NCBI GenBank assembly: GCA_049279675.1
Contig: JBAPOP010000059.1
Location: 1 to 64,000 of the forward strand
Direction of reading: 5' to 3'
Source of the DNA: Palsa-147 sp049279675
GTDB taxonomy: Bacteria > Acidobacteriota > Terriglobia > Acidiferrales > UBA7541
DNA length: 64,000 nucleotides
Shown here: one piece after another, positions 7,548 through 15,788 of the stretch
How the letters are laid out: each line of letters starts with the position of its first letter
How positions within the stretch are numbered: position 1 is the stretch's first letter
Position numbers and translations under genes: made by a program
Notes under the pieces: generated by a model
Told to the model about the DNA's origin: nothing
Database searches by the model: none
The model's input: the letters and a program-made list of their open reading frames with translations, nothing else

Positions 7548-8033
7548 GTGAAAACAGCAGGCAAGAAAGACTCCGACGGCGTAAAGATCGTCGCGCAAAA
7601 CCGAGCCGCCTCATACAATTACATCCTCCTCGACAAAGTTGAGGCAGGTATCGTTCTGGTTGGTACCGAAGTCAAGACACTGCGGGAGGGGAAGGCCAGT
7701 CTGCGCGAGGCGTATGCAGAAGTCCGCAAGGGCGAGTTGTGGCTGGTCAACTGCCACATTCCCGAATACCGCCCCGGCGGGCCGTGGAATCACGATCCCA
7801 TGCGGGCTCGTAAGCTGCTCCTTCACCGCCGCGAGATGGAGAAGCTGGCGGGAAGGGTTCAGCAGAAAGGCCTCACCCTGGTGCCGCTGAAGATATATTT
7901 CCGCGGCAGCCGAGCCAAATGCGAATTGTCTTTGGCACAGGGGAAGAAGTTTCACGACCGCCGTCAGGCGGAGCGAGATCAGGAAGCCAAAAGAGAAGCC
8001 CGCGATGCAATCGCTCGCTATCGCCGGCGCTGA
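7548..8033 (+). CDS. smpB: SsrA-binding protein SmpB
   Basis: The 161-residue protein is a full-length SmpB, which binds tmRNA and delivers it to stalled ribosomes for trans-translation. Hallmarks are VAQNRAASYNYIL, the conserved GTEVKTLREGKASLREAY, the HIPEYRPGGPWNHDPMRARKLLLH-type core (written here only as its key segments HIPEY and RKLLLH) and the basic tail KKFHDRRQAERDQEAKREA followed by Arg residues, which becomes helical on the ribosome. The start is GTG at 7548. The tmRNA gene itself (ssrA) is not in the window. pepA follows nine bases downstream, so the two are likely co-transcribed. Confidence 0.95.
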   Translation: MKTAGKKDSDGVKIVAQNRAASYNYILLDKVEAGIVLVGTEVKTLREGKASLREAYAEVRKGELWLVNCHIPEYRPGGPWNHDPMRARKLLLHRREMEKLAGRVQQKGLTLVPLKIYFRGSRAKCELSLAQGKKFHDRRQAERDQEAKREARDAIARYRRR

Positions 8034-8042
8034 AAGGGAGCC

Positions 8043-9533
8043 ATGCAGATTCAAATCGAGTCACAGCCGTTCGCGGCCATTTCTACCGAAGCGCTTGTCA
8101 CATACGTTTTCGACAAGGACGAGCGAATCGAAGGAACGGTCGCGCTTCTTGACCAGGCCACGCAATCCAAGCTTGCCCCGCTGGCGAAGTCCGGCGAGCT
8201 AACAGGCAAGCCCTTCGAGATGGTGCTGCTCCATTATCCGCAAGGTCTCGCGGCGCAAAGGTTGTTGCTTGTCGGAGCGGGGAAGCCGGACAAGTTCTCT
8301 CCCGCCGACCTTCGCCGGCTCGCAGGCGCCGCTTTGCGTTATCTGAAAGCGCGCGGCGTGAAGAATTTCACGATTCTCGCGCGTGAAGGCAATGGCGGCG
8401 CTCCAGCCCTTCAGACCGTCGTCGAAGGTCTGCTCATCGCCGACTTTGAATCGGACACCTACCGAAGCAAGAAAGACAACGGCAAAGTCATCGAATCCGT
8501 GAAGCTGGCGGGTTTCGAGGGAGCGGCAAGCGGCCTCGCGAGCGCATACGAGCGCGGCAAACTTCTTGGCGAATCCCAAAATTTCGCGCGGTCTTTGATC
8601 AACGAGCCATCCAACAAACTCACTCCGCGCATACTCGCCGATCGCGCGGCCGCGATGGCCAAAGAGTCCGGACTTGCAGTCGAAATTCTTGATGAGGACA
8701 AGATTGCCGAACTGAAAATGGGTGCGTTGATTGGCGTCGCGCAGGGGAGCGTCGAGCCACCGCGCGTCATCGTCATCACATACACGCCTGCAAACCTGCG
8801 CGTTGATGCTCCTGTGCTCGGCCTTGTCGGCAAAGCAGTGACGTTCGACACTGGCGGCATCTCCATCAAGCCCGCGGACGGCATGGAGAAAATGAAATAC
8901 GACATGGGCGGCGGCGCAACCATGCTCGGCGTGATGCGTGCCATCGCGCAATTGAAGCCATCTGTGAAAGTCATTTGCGTTGTTCCGGCCACCGAGAACA
9001 TGCCGGGCGGGCGCGCACAAAAGCCCGGCGACGTTCAAGTCGCCATGTCGGGCAAAACGATCGAAATCATTAATACCGACGCCGAAGGGCGCCTAATTCT
9101 GGCGGACGGTATCGCGTACGCTAAGAAACTCGGCGCCACCCATCTGATTGATGCCGCAACTCTCACCGGCGCAATCGTCGTCGCCCTCGCTGGCGTTCAC
9201 GTCGGCGCGTTCGGCACGCCACGCGAGTATCTCGACCGCTTCTTGAAGAGCACCGAGGCCGCCGGCGAAAAGATGTGGCCGATGCCGATCGATGACGATT
9301 ACCAAGAAATGATCAAGAGTTCGATCGCCGATATCCGCAACACTGGGAGCGGAAAAGGCGGCGGCGCGATAACCGCGGCTTGGTTTATCAAGGAATTCGC
9401 CGAGGACACGCCGTGGATTCATCTCGACATCGCGGGAACAGCGTGGCTCGATGAAAACAAGCCGTGGTCCGCAAAGGGCCCGACCGGTATCGCGGTGCGC
9501 TCAATCATCGATTTCGCGATGAAAATGTCCTGA
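8043..9533 (+). CDS. pepA: Leucyl aminopeptidase (M17 family)
   Basis: This 496-residue protein is a cytosolic M17 metallo-aminopeptidase that removes N-terminal residues during peptide turnover. The N-terminal macro-like domain (about 1-165) is followed by the catalytic domain with GKAVTFDTGGISIKPADGM (metal-binding Lys and Asp), KYDMGGGA and the signature NTDAEGRLILADGIAYA, which supplies Asp, Glu and Arg. The length is normal for the family. An AGGGAG ribosome site (8036-8041) lies two to three bases before the ATG. It shares a transcription unit with smpB and converges on argS 50 bases later. Confidence 0.95.
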   Translation: MQIQIESQPFAAISTEALVTYVFDKDERIEGTVALLDQATQSKLAPLAKSGELTGKPFEMVLLHYPQGLAAQRLLLVGAGKPDKFSPADLRRLAGAALRYLKARGVKNFTILAREGNGGAPALQTVVEGLLIADFESDTYRSKKDNGKVIESVKLAGFEGAASGLASAYERGKLLGESQNFARSLINEPSNKLTPRILADRAAAMAKESGLAVEILDEDKIAELKMGALIGVAQGSVEPPRVIVITYTPANLRVDAPVLGLVGKAVTFDTGGISIKPADGMEKMKYDMGGGATMLGVMRAIAQLKPSVKVICVVPATENMPGGRAQKPGDVQVAMSGKTIEIINTDAEGRLILADGIAYAKKLGATHLIDAATLTGAIVVALAGVHVGAFGTPREYLDRFLKSTEAAGEKMWPMPIDDDYQEMIKSSIADIRNTGSGKGGGAITAAWFIKEFAEDTPWIHLDIAGTAWLDENKPWSAKGPTGIAVRSIIDFAMKMS

Positions 9534-9583
9534 GCGTGCACGCGATGCAAGTTCACATAGTGGATGGGGCAAAAGCCGCGGCG

Positions 9584-11596
9584 TTACATCTCGTCGGGCG
9601 CTTCGATTCCGAGCAATCGTAGTCCCGCGACGAGCTGTTTTTCGACGAGCCGCGTGACGAGCAGCAGGAATGCCTTCTTCTGCGGGTCTTCTTCCGTCAG
9701 GATACGGTGCTTGTGGTAGAAGACGTTGAACGATTGCGCCAATTGAAACGCCCACTTTGCGAGGAACGCTGGTTCCTCAGTGTTGATAACCGTCTCGATC
9801 GCCGCGCTGAGCGAGCCAGCGCGCAGCACAACATCCCAAATGTCTGTCTCGGCAAGAAACCGCAGGGGATCGCCGGCTTCTTCCGCGAGGCGCATCGTGT
9901 CGCGTTCCGCGCCGCCGCCGACCGCTGAAGCTTCGGCCTCTTTTTTCCAGATGCTGCGTGCGCGGACGATTGCATAGAGGCAATAGGGTCCGGTCTCGCC
10001 TTCAAAACTGAGTGCGTCTTGAAAATCGAACGCGATGATCGTCGTACGCGTGTACTTGAGCAGGAAGTAGCGCAGAGCACCTACGGCAATTCTCCGAGCG
10101 TTTGACTCGCGCTCGACCTCCGGCGTCTCAGGATGGCGCTCGTCGACTTCGGCGCGCGTCGCGGCAATCAGCTTATCGAGCAGATCGTCTGCCTTGACGC
10201 CTTGACCTTTCCGTCCGCTGATATCGACGTACGGCCGCTTGGCGTCTTCCGGCGCGATTTCATATCCAAGTTCGGTCGCGCAGCGGGGTGTCAGGGCCAC
10301 AACGTCGTACGCGAGGTGCGCGAGATGCTCGGCTTGTTCCTCATAGCCCGCGGCGCGAAGGCCCTGAACCACAACACGCTGCGGATACGCCTGGCGCGAA
10401 TCAATCACGTTATAAACCGCCGACGCATGGCCGAAGTGCGGGGCGTTCGCTCCGTCCGCGCTGGCCGTGATCCACGCTTCGTGGCCGTCGGGATGGCGAT
10501 AGAAGGGGCGGTAGTGAAAATCGCGGCCGAGCAGGCCAAATTTCCAAAGGTGATACGCAATATCTTTGCCGACGTACGTTACCGTCCCATTCGAGCGAAC
10601 GATCACTTTGGCTTCATCGTCCGGATCGGCGGCCACGGCGTCGTCGCCGCCCGCTTTGATCTTGGCGTCCGCTGAATTTTCGCTTTCGATCGTTCGCATC
10701 ACCCAGCATCCGCCGTTTTTGCCGCTGTTCACCAAATGGATTGCGCCGCGTTCCTTCAGCATCGCGAATGCGGCATCCCAGAATTTCAGGTGAAGGATTT
10801 CACTTTCTCGCGGCAGGACGTCGTAATCAATTCCGAGGCGGTCCATCGTTTCGAGATGCCGGCGTACGATTGCCGTCGAGATGAGCTCGCCCATTTCGGC
10901 TTCGAGGCTATTGCCTTCCTCGATTTTCTTCAGCGTGTCCGCGCGCAGCTTCAGGCGTTCTTTATCTTCTTCTAAAAATACGGTCACGCGCGCGTATAAG
11001 TCCCAGCAGTAGTAATCGAATTTCGGAGCCGTCGCAACTTTGCGCACATCGTCTAGCGATTTCTTTTCAAGCTGTAAAAAGCCGAGAACAACGTCGGCAA
11101 CTTGCACGCCTGTGTTGTCGATGTAGTTCTGCACTTCCACGCGCCGGCCCGCATGCCGCAGGATTCGTGAAAACGTGTCGCCGAGGACGGCGTTGCGAAG
11201 GTGTCCGATGTGCGCTGCCTTATTCGGATTTATCGCAGTGTGCTCGACGACTGTCTTCGGAGCGTCGCTCGCGGCGACTCGCGCTTCCTCGCCGGCGCTT
11301 TTGTTCAACTCCGCAAGGTATGCCGCCCGGTCGAGGTACGCGTTGAGATATCCGCCGCCGGCAACTTCTAGCCGCGCGACGCCCTCAATCGGCCCAATAC
11401 TGACGGCGATTTCCTGCGCCAACATGCGTGGTGCCTTCTTGAGTGTCTTGGCGAGTTCAAAGCAGACGGGCGAAGCGACTTCGCCCATTTCAAGCCGCGG
11501 CGGCTGCTCGGTCAGCACCGCAACCTCAGTCTTATATTTCTTCAGAATGTTCGCGCGCAGGGCTTTGCGAATGCGCTTTACAATCGGCTGGTACAC
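9584..11596 (-). CDS. argS: Arginine--tRNA ligase
   Basis: This class Ia aminoacyl-tRNA synthetase charges tRNA-Arg. The N-terminal additional domain precedes the HIGH region NPNKAAHIGHLRNAVLGD (about 123-140). A KMSKS-like loop appears only in relaxed form (SGRKGQGVKADDLLDKL), as is usual for ArgS. The C-terminal DALR anticodon-binding domain ends with FYHKHRILTEEDPQKKAFLLLV and LGIEAPDEM. At 670 residues it is longer than the typical 550-590, with extra sequence around 300-340 (acidic, Asp/Ala-rich). The start is GTG at 11596, preceded by CGGAG. The gene is transcribed alone from a strong promoter shared back-to-back with larC. Confidence 0.95.
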   Translation of the reverse strand: MYQPIVKRIRKALRANILKKYKTEVAVLTEQPPRLEMGEVASPVCFELAKTLKKAPRMLAQEIAVSIGPIEGVARLEVAGGGYLNAYLDRAAYLAELNKSAGEEARVAASDAPKTVVEHTAINPNKAAHIGHLRNAVLGDTFSRILRHAGRRVEVQNYIDNTGVQVADVVLGFLQLEKKSLDDVRKVATAPKFDYYCWDLYARVTVFLEEDKERLKLRADTLKKIEEGNSLEAEMGELISTAIVRRHLETMDRLGIDYDVLPRESEILHLKFWDAAFAMLKERGAIHLVNSGKNGGCWVMRTIESENSADAKIKAGGDDAVAADPDDEAKVIVRSNGTVTYVGKDIAYHLWKFGLLGRDFHYRPFYRHPDGHEAWITASADGANAPHFGHASAVYNVIDSRQAYPQRVVVQGLRAAGYEEQAEHLAHLAYDVVALTPRCATELGYEIAPEDAKRPYVDISGRKGQGVKADDLLDKLIAATRAEVDERHPETPEVERESNARRIAVGALRYFLLKYTRTTIIAFDFQDALSFEGETGPYCLYAIVRARSIWKKEAEASAVGGGAERDTMRLAEEAGDPLRFLAETDIWDVVLRAGSLSAAIETVINTEEPAFLAKWAFQLAQSFNVFYHKHRILTEEDPQKKAFLLLVTRLVEKQLVAGLRLLGIEAPDEM

Positions 11597-11620
11597 GAGT
11601 CTCCGCGAGTCAATGGAATC

Positions 11621-11642
11621 AAGCGATTATAGGGAATCGCTT
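11621..11642. promoter_or_regulatory. Perfect 8-bp inverted repeat over the argS promoter
   Basis: AAGCGATT (11621-11628) and AATCGCTT (11635-11642) pair perfectly around a six-base centre and cover the argS -10 box and part of the spacer. The position suits an operator. No known operator is recognised. Confidence 0.45.
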
Positions 11643-11654
11643 AACACGCGTCAA
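11626..11654 (-). promoter_or_regulatory. Sigma70-type promoter of argS
   Basis: On the minus strand TTGACG (11654-11649) and a perfect TATAAT (11631-11626) are separated by 17 bases. Transcription would start near 11619, leaving a leader of about 23 bases that contains the CGGAG ribosome site. Confidence 0.7.
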
Positions 11655-11673
11655 AGTAGCTTTCCTCCCGCGT

Positions 11674-11702
11674 TTGACACTCTGCTTCGCGCAGACTAGT
11701 AT
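11674..11702 (+). promoter_or_regulatory. Sigma70-type promoter of the larC-metG unit
   Basis: TTGACA (11674-11679) is a perfect -35 box. TAGTAT (11697-11702) follows after 17 bases. The predicted start near 11709 leaves a leader of about 40 bases before the larC ATG at 11750. Confidence 0.6.
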
Positions 11703-11749
11703 CGTTTTTTCATAAAATTACTCCGTTTTCTATACGCGGCGCCTAATCG

Positions 11750-12943
11750 ATGAAAATCGCCTATTTCGACTGTTTCTCTGGGATTAGCGGCGACATGACC
11801 CTCGGCGCTTTGGTGGACGCGGGCGTTGACTTGCCAGCACTCGAGGCCGAGCTGCGGCACCTTCAGTTACCCAACTGGAAAATATCGGCTGAAAAGGTAA
11901 AACGGGGCGCGCTATTTGCCACAAAGGTCATCGTCGAAACATCGGAGCATCATCATCACCGAGGTTTGACCGAAATTCTGCGGTTAATCGAGCAGGCAGA
12001 CTTCGCTCCCCGCATCACCGATCGAGCGACGCGAATTTTTCGCCGGCTCGGCGAGGCTGAAGCGAAAGTCCACCAGGTCGACCTAGAAAAGGTGCATTTC
12101 CACGAAGTCGGCGCGGTGGACGCCATCATAGATATCGTCGGCACCGCGATCGGTTTGGAATTGCTAGGTATAGATGAATTTGCCTGCTCATCGCTCGACG
12201 TCGGAGCGGGGAATGTAAAAACAGCTCACGGGATTTTGCCCGTTCCCGCGCCCGCGACCGCCGAATTGCTGCGCGGCGCTCCCACGTACTCGAGCGGGAT
12301 CGCAAAGGAGCTCGTGACACCCACGGGCGCGGCCATTGCGACGACGCTAGCCACTCGTTTCGGAGAAATGCCTGCGATCAATCTGCAATCGATTGGCTAC
12401 GGCGCAGGGTCGGCGGACCTCGCAGAACGGCCCAATGTGTTGCGCCTCCTCGTCGGAGACGCCGTCGGCATGGAGAAGGGTGAGCGCTGGGACGCACCGG
12501 TCAGCGTCATCGAAGCGAATCTAGATGACATGAATCCCCAGCTGTACGGATACTTGGTCGAACAGGCATTTGCGGCCGGTGCGCTCGACGTATTTTCGAC
12601 TTCGGTGCAAATGAAAAAGAATCGTCCCGGCATTCTCGTGACTCTGATGTGCGAGTCCGCATCCGTAAACAAGCTGATAGATCTCATTTTTCGCGAAACA
12701 ACGACGATCGGCGTGCGCACTCACGAAGTCCGTCGCCGCACTTTAGAGAGGGAATTCGTGCCCGTCGAAACTCCGTTCGGCGAAGTGCGTATGAAAGTCT
12801 CGCGGATGAATGGCACAATGCTGAACGCCACTCCGGAATACGAAGATTGCCGGCGCATCGCAGCGCAAAAGGGAATTCCGTTGAAACAGGTGATCGCGCT
12901 CGCCAATTTTCACTATCAGACTCTGCGTGAGGCCCGGAAATAG
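11750..12943 (+). CDS. larC: Nickel-pincer nucleotide cofactor biosynthesis protein LarC
   Basis: The 397-residue protein is a full-length LarC (formerly DUF111), the CTP-dependent cyclometallase that inserts nickel into the pincer nucleotide of lactate racemase and related LarA enzymes. Evidence is the N-terminal YFDCFSGISGDMTLGALVDAG, a His-rich segment SEHHHHRGLTEI (about 65-76), KVHFHEVGAVDAIIDIVG and the C-terminal domain VIEANLDDMNPQLYGYL with MKKNRPGILV and EVRRRTLER. It is one uninterrupted gene, whereas some lactobacilli make LarC by programmed frameshift. metG follows three bases later. larE lies at 22.3 kb; larA and larB are not in the window. Confidence 0.95.
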   Translation: MKIAYFDCFSGISGDMTLGALVDAGVDLPALEAELRHLQLPNWKISAEKVKRGALFATKVIVETSEHHHHRGLTEILRLIEQADFAPRITDRATRIFRRLGEAEAKVHQVDLEKVHFHEVGAVDAIIDIVGTAIGLELLGIDEFACSSLDVGAGNVKTAHGILPVPAPATAELLRGAPTYSSGIAKELVTPTGAAIATTLATRFGEMPAINLQSIGYGAGSADLAERPNVLRLLVGDAVGMEKGERWDAPVSVIEANLDDMNPQLYGYLVEQAFAAGALDVFSTSVQMKKNRPGILVTLMCESASVNKLIDLIFRETTTIGVRTHEVRRRTLEREFVPVETPFGEVRMKVSRMNGTMLNATPEYEDCRRIAAQKGIPLKQVIALANFHYQTLREARK

Positions 12944-12946
12944 TTC

Positions 12947-14947
12947 ATGGACAAGCCGAAATTCTACCTGACCACTCCGATTTATTACGTCAACGCGCGC
13001 CCGCACCTCGGCCACACATATACGACAATCGTTGCGGACACGATCGCGCGCTACAAGCGCATGCGCGGCTTCGATGTCGTCCTGCTTACCGGCACGGATG
13101 AACACGGGCAGAAAATCGAGCGCGCCGCGAAGGCTGCTGGCTTAAAAGAGCAGGAATTCGTCGATCGCATTGCCGAAGAGTATCGCCAACTCTGGAAGGA
13201 GCTCGACCTCAGCATTGACCGGTTCGTCCGCACCACCGAGCCGCGGCAAGAGCGCGCCGTACATCGGCTGCTGCTTCAGGCCAAAGACAAGGGCTATATC
13301 TACAAGGGCTTCTACGAAGGGCAGTACTGCGTTTTCGATGAGATGTACGTGGACGAGCCGCTTCCCGGCGGGCTTTGTCCCGAGTGCAAGCGCCCAACGG
13401 AACGCATCCGCGAAGAGAATTATTATTTCAAGCTGTCCGAATTTCAGGAACGCCTGTTGCAACTTTATGAATCCCAGCCGGACTTCATTCAGCCAGAGAC
13501 GCGACGCAATGAAGTGATGGCGTTCGTCCGCGGCGGCCTGCGAGATCTTTCCGTCAGCCGGACTTCGATCAAGTGGGGAATTCCGTGGCCCGGCGATGAA
13601 AAGCATGTCATCTACGTGTGGTATGACGCGCTGACGACCTACATGACTGGCGTTGGCTACGGCGATGACGAACTCCAATGGGAGAAATACTGGCCAGCGG
13701 ATCTTCATTTGATCGGCAAAGAAATCCTACGGTTTCATGCTGTTTATTGGCCTGCTTTCCTGATGGCCGCAGAGGAGCCGTTGCCGAAGCGTATTTACGC
13801 GCACGGCTGGTGGCTATTTGCCGACGAGAAAATGTCGAAATCGCGCGGGAACATGCAGTATCCGCAGCCGATCGCTCGAACTCTGGGTATAGACGCGCTG
13901 CGATATTTTGTGCTTCGAGAAATGGTGTTCGGCCAGGATGGAAATTTCAGCCGCGATTCGCTTCTCACGCGCTACAACGCCGACCTCGCGAATGGGCTCG
14001 GCAATCTCGCGAGCCGCATTCTCGCGATGATTCACCAATACTTTGAAGGACGAGTGCCTCCATCTCTCGCCGAGAAAGCGGGGTCGCCGCGCTCCGTCGC
14101 GTTGGCGAAGAAGTCCGCTGCCGTCCAGAAGGAAGCCATCGCCCACTACGAGGCTTTTCAGTTTTCACTGGCTCTCGAGAGCATCTGGGGACTCGTCGCA
14201 GCTACGGACCAGTTTCTTACAGAATCGCGGCCGTGGGTTTTGGCGAAGGATGAATCCAAGAAAGAGGAACTGAGTGACATACTCAACGCCGCAGCCCAAA
14301 CTTTGCGTCACATTGCCGCGCTCGCGTTTCCCGTTATGCCCCACGCGTGCGAAAAAATCTGGGCCGCACTCGGGCACACAGCGACGCTCGAATCCGTACG
14401 GATCGACGAACTGGAGTGGGGCATGCTGCCATCCGGGTCGCGTATCGGCGAACCGGAAGCAATTTTCCCGCGTGTAGACAAAAAAGAAATGTCAGAGAGG
14501 ATCGAAGCCATGGAAGAAGAAATTCGTAATCCAGGAAGTTCTGCACCATCTGCGTCAGCACCGACGCCCGCTGCCGCGCCAGCCCCGGCCGCAGCTGCGC
14601 CCGCGCCAGCTACAGATGCCAAGATCGCTATCGAGGATTTTGCCAAAGTCCAAATGCGCGTCGGCGTCGTGAAAACTGCCGAGCGAATTCAAGGTGCAGA
14701 CAAAATTCTGAAACTCACGGTAGACATCGGCGACGAGATTCGCCAGATCGTCGCAGGGCTCGCCGTTTCCTATCAACCGGAAGACCTCGTCGGCAAGAAA
14801 GTCGTTGTCGTGGTGAACCTCGCCCCGCGCAAGCTTCGTGGCGTGGAATCGAACGGCATGATTGTCGCGGCCTCAGTGGGCCCTGAAGGCAAACCCGTGC
14901 TTTGCACATTTGCCGAGGATGTCCCCGCTGGCGCAAAGCTGAAATAG
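12947..14947 (+). CDS. metG: Methionine--tRNA ligase
   Basis: A class Ia synthetase that charges initiator and elongator tRNA-Met. It opens FYLTTPIYYVNARPHLGH with the HIGH motif at about 20-23, has the connective-peptide cysteine pair LCPECKRP, and the KMSKS loop DEKMSKSRGNM (about 300). The anticodon-binding helical domain is followed by a long Ala/Pro-rich linker (about 535-565) and a C-terminal EMAP/Trbp-type tRNA-binding domain (IEDFAKVQMRVGVVKTAERI to the end), used for dimerisation and tRNA affinity. At 666 residues it is normal for MetRS with this extra domain. It is translated right after larC, with only three bases between. Confidence 0.96.
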   Translation: MDKPKFYLTTPIYYVNARPHLGHTYTTIVADTIARYKRMRGFDVVLLTGTDEHGQKIERAAKAAGLKEQEFVDRIAEEYRQLWKELDLSIDRFVRTTEPRQERAVHRLLLQAKDKGYIYKGFYEGQYCVFDEMYVDEPLPGGLCPECKRPTERIREENYYFKLSEFQERLLQLYESQPDFIQPETRRNEVMAFVRGGLRDLSVSRTSIKWGIPWPGDEKHVIYVWYDALTTYMTGVGYGDDELQWEKYWPADLHLIGKEILRFHAVYWPAFLMAAEEPLPKRIYAHGWWLFADEKMSKSRGNMQYPQPIARTLGIDALRYFVLREMVFGQDGNFSRDSLLTRYNADLANGLGNLASRILAMIHQYFEGRVPPSLAEKAGSPRSVALAKKSAAVQKEAIAHYEAFQFSLALESIWGLVAATDQFLTESRPWVLAKDESKKEELSDILNAAAQTLRHIAALAFPVMPHACEKIWAALGHTATLESVRIDELEWGMLPSGSRIGEPEAIFPRVDKKEMSERIEAMEEEIRNPGSSAPSASAPTPAAAPAPAAAAPAPATDAKIAIEDFAKVQMRVGVVKTAERIQGADKILKLTVDIGDEIRQIVAGLAVSYQPEDLVGKKVVVVVNLAPRKLRGVESNGMIVAASVGPEGKPVLCTFAEDVPAGAKLK

Positions 14948-15002
14948 TTGGTCGCGCGGCTCGCGAGACGTTCGTCCGTCGCGGTAATTCTAGGGATATT
15001 GT

Positions 15003-15788
15003 TTGGAAATAATTGACTCGCACGCGCATCTTGAATCCGAGCAATTCGACGGTGACCGCGAAGCCGTCCTGCAGCGTGCGCGCGATTCGGGGCTCACGAC
15101 GATTCTCGCCATCGGCGGCGCGGATGGCCCCGACCATTTGGCTTCCGCGATTCCTTTCGCCGAATCTCACGATTGGATTTACGCGACCGCCGGGATCCAT
15201 CCTCACGAAGCCAAGCTCGCGACTGACTCGCATTTTCATAAGCTCGAATAGTTCATGCGGCATCCCCGCGTGATCGCATGCGGAGAAATTGGCCTCGATT
15301 ATTATTACGACCATTCTCCGCGCGACGTGCAGCAAGACGTCTTTCGCCGTCAATTGGCAATCGCCCATGCCGCAAAGCTTCCAATCGTGATTCACTGCCG
15401 CGATGCGTGGCCGGTCTGCATCGACATTCTCAAGTCGGATTGGAGCAGCAACGGTCTCGGCGGAATATTTCATTGCTTCACGGGTAACCTGGACGAAGCG
15501 CAACGCGGAATCGAAATGGGTTTCCTTGTTTCGTTTGCCGCCAATATTACGTACCCGAAAATGCAGCCGTTGCGCGGCGTAGCCCGCGAATTGCCTATCG
15601 ATTCCATCCTGACGGAAACGGATTCGCCATTTTTGCCGCCGCAGCCGCTGCGCGGAAAGCGCAACGAGCCCGCCAATGTCGTCGAAGTGGCACGAACACT
15701 CGCGACTGTGAGAAACTTAAATCCAGAAGAAGTGGCAGCCGCAACGGCACAGAATTTTCGGCGCTTTTTTCGCTTGGGAGAAAATTGA
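15003..15788 (+). pseudogene. tatD: TatD family metal-dependent hydrolase interrupted by an in-frame TAG
   Basis: A single reading frame runs 262 codons from TTG at 15003 to TGA at 15788, broken only by TAG at 15249-15251. Every TatD motif is present across the break: DSHAHLE metal site (about 5-11), GEIGLDYYYDHSP, PIVIHCRDA, GIFHCFTGNLDEA and ILTETDSPFLPPQPLRGKRN. TatD enzymes are 3'-5' DNases/exonucleases of the amidohydrolase fold. The residue replaced by TAG lies between HFHKLE and FMRHPRVIACGE; a CAG (Gln) to TAG change would explain it. It could be recent mutation, assembly error, or two fragments made by re-initiation at the ATG three bases later. AGGG precedes the TTG start. Confidence 0.85.
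15255..15788 (+). CDS. C-terminal fragment of the broken tatD, possible re-initiation product
   Basis: ATG at 15255 follows the amber codon by three bases and could be used by ribosomes that have just terminated. The 177-residue product would contain the Glu of GEIGLDYY, HCRDA, HCFTG and ETDSPFL but lack the first metal-binding His-x-His. On its own it is unlikely to be an active nuclease unless it assembles with the 82-residue N-terminal piece. There is no good Shine-Dalgarno for independent initiation. Confidence 0.4.
   Translation: MRHPRVIACGEIGLDYYYDHSPRDVQQDVFRRQLAIAHAAKLPIVIHCRDAWPVCIDILKSDWSSNGLGGIFHCFTGNLDEAQRGIEMGFLVSFAANITYPKMQPLRGVARELPIDSILTETDSPFLPPQPLRGKRNEPANVVEVARTLATVRNLNPEEVAAATAQNFRRFFRLGEN

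Noticed and set aside
7399..7614. 71-codon minus-strand frame between secretin and smpB
   Set aside because: It overlaps the smpB start and promoter, is basic and featureless, and has no ribosome site.
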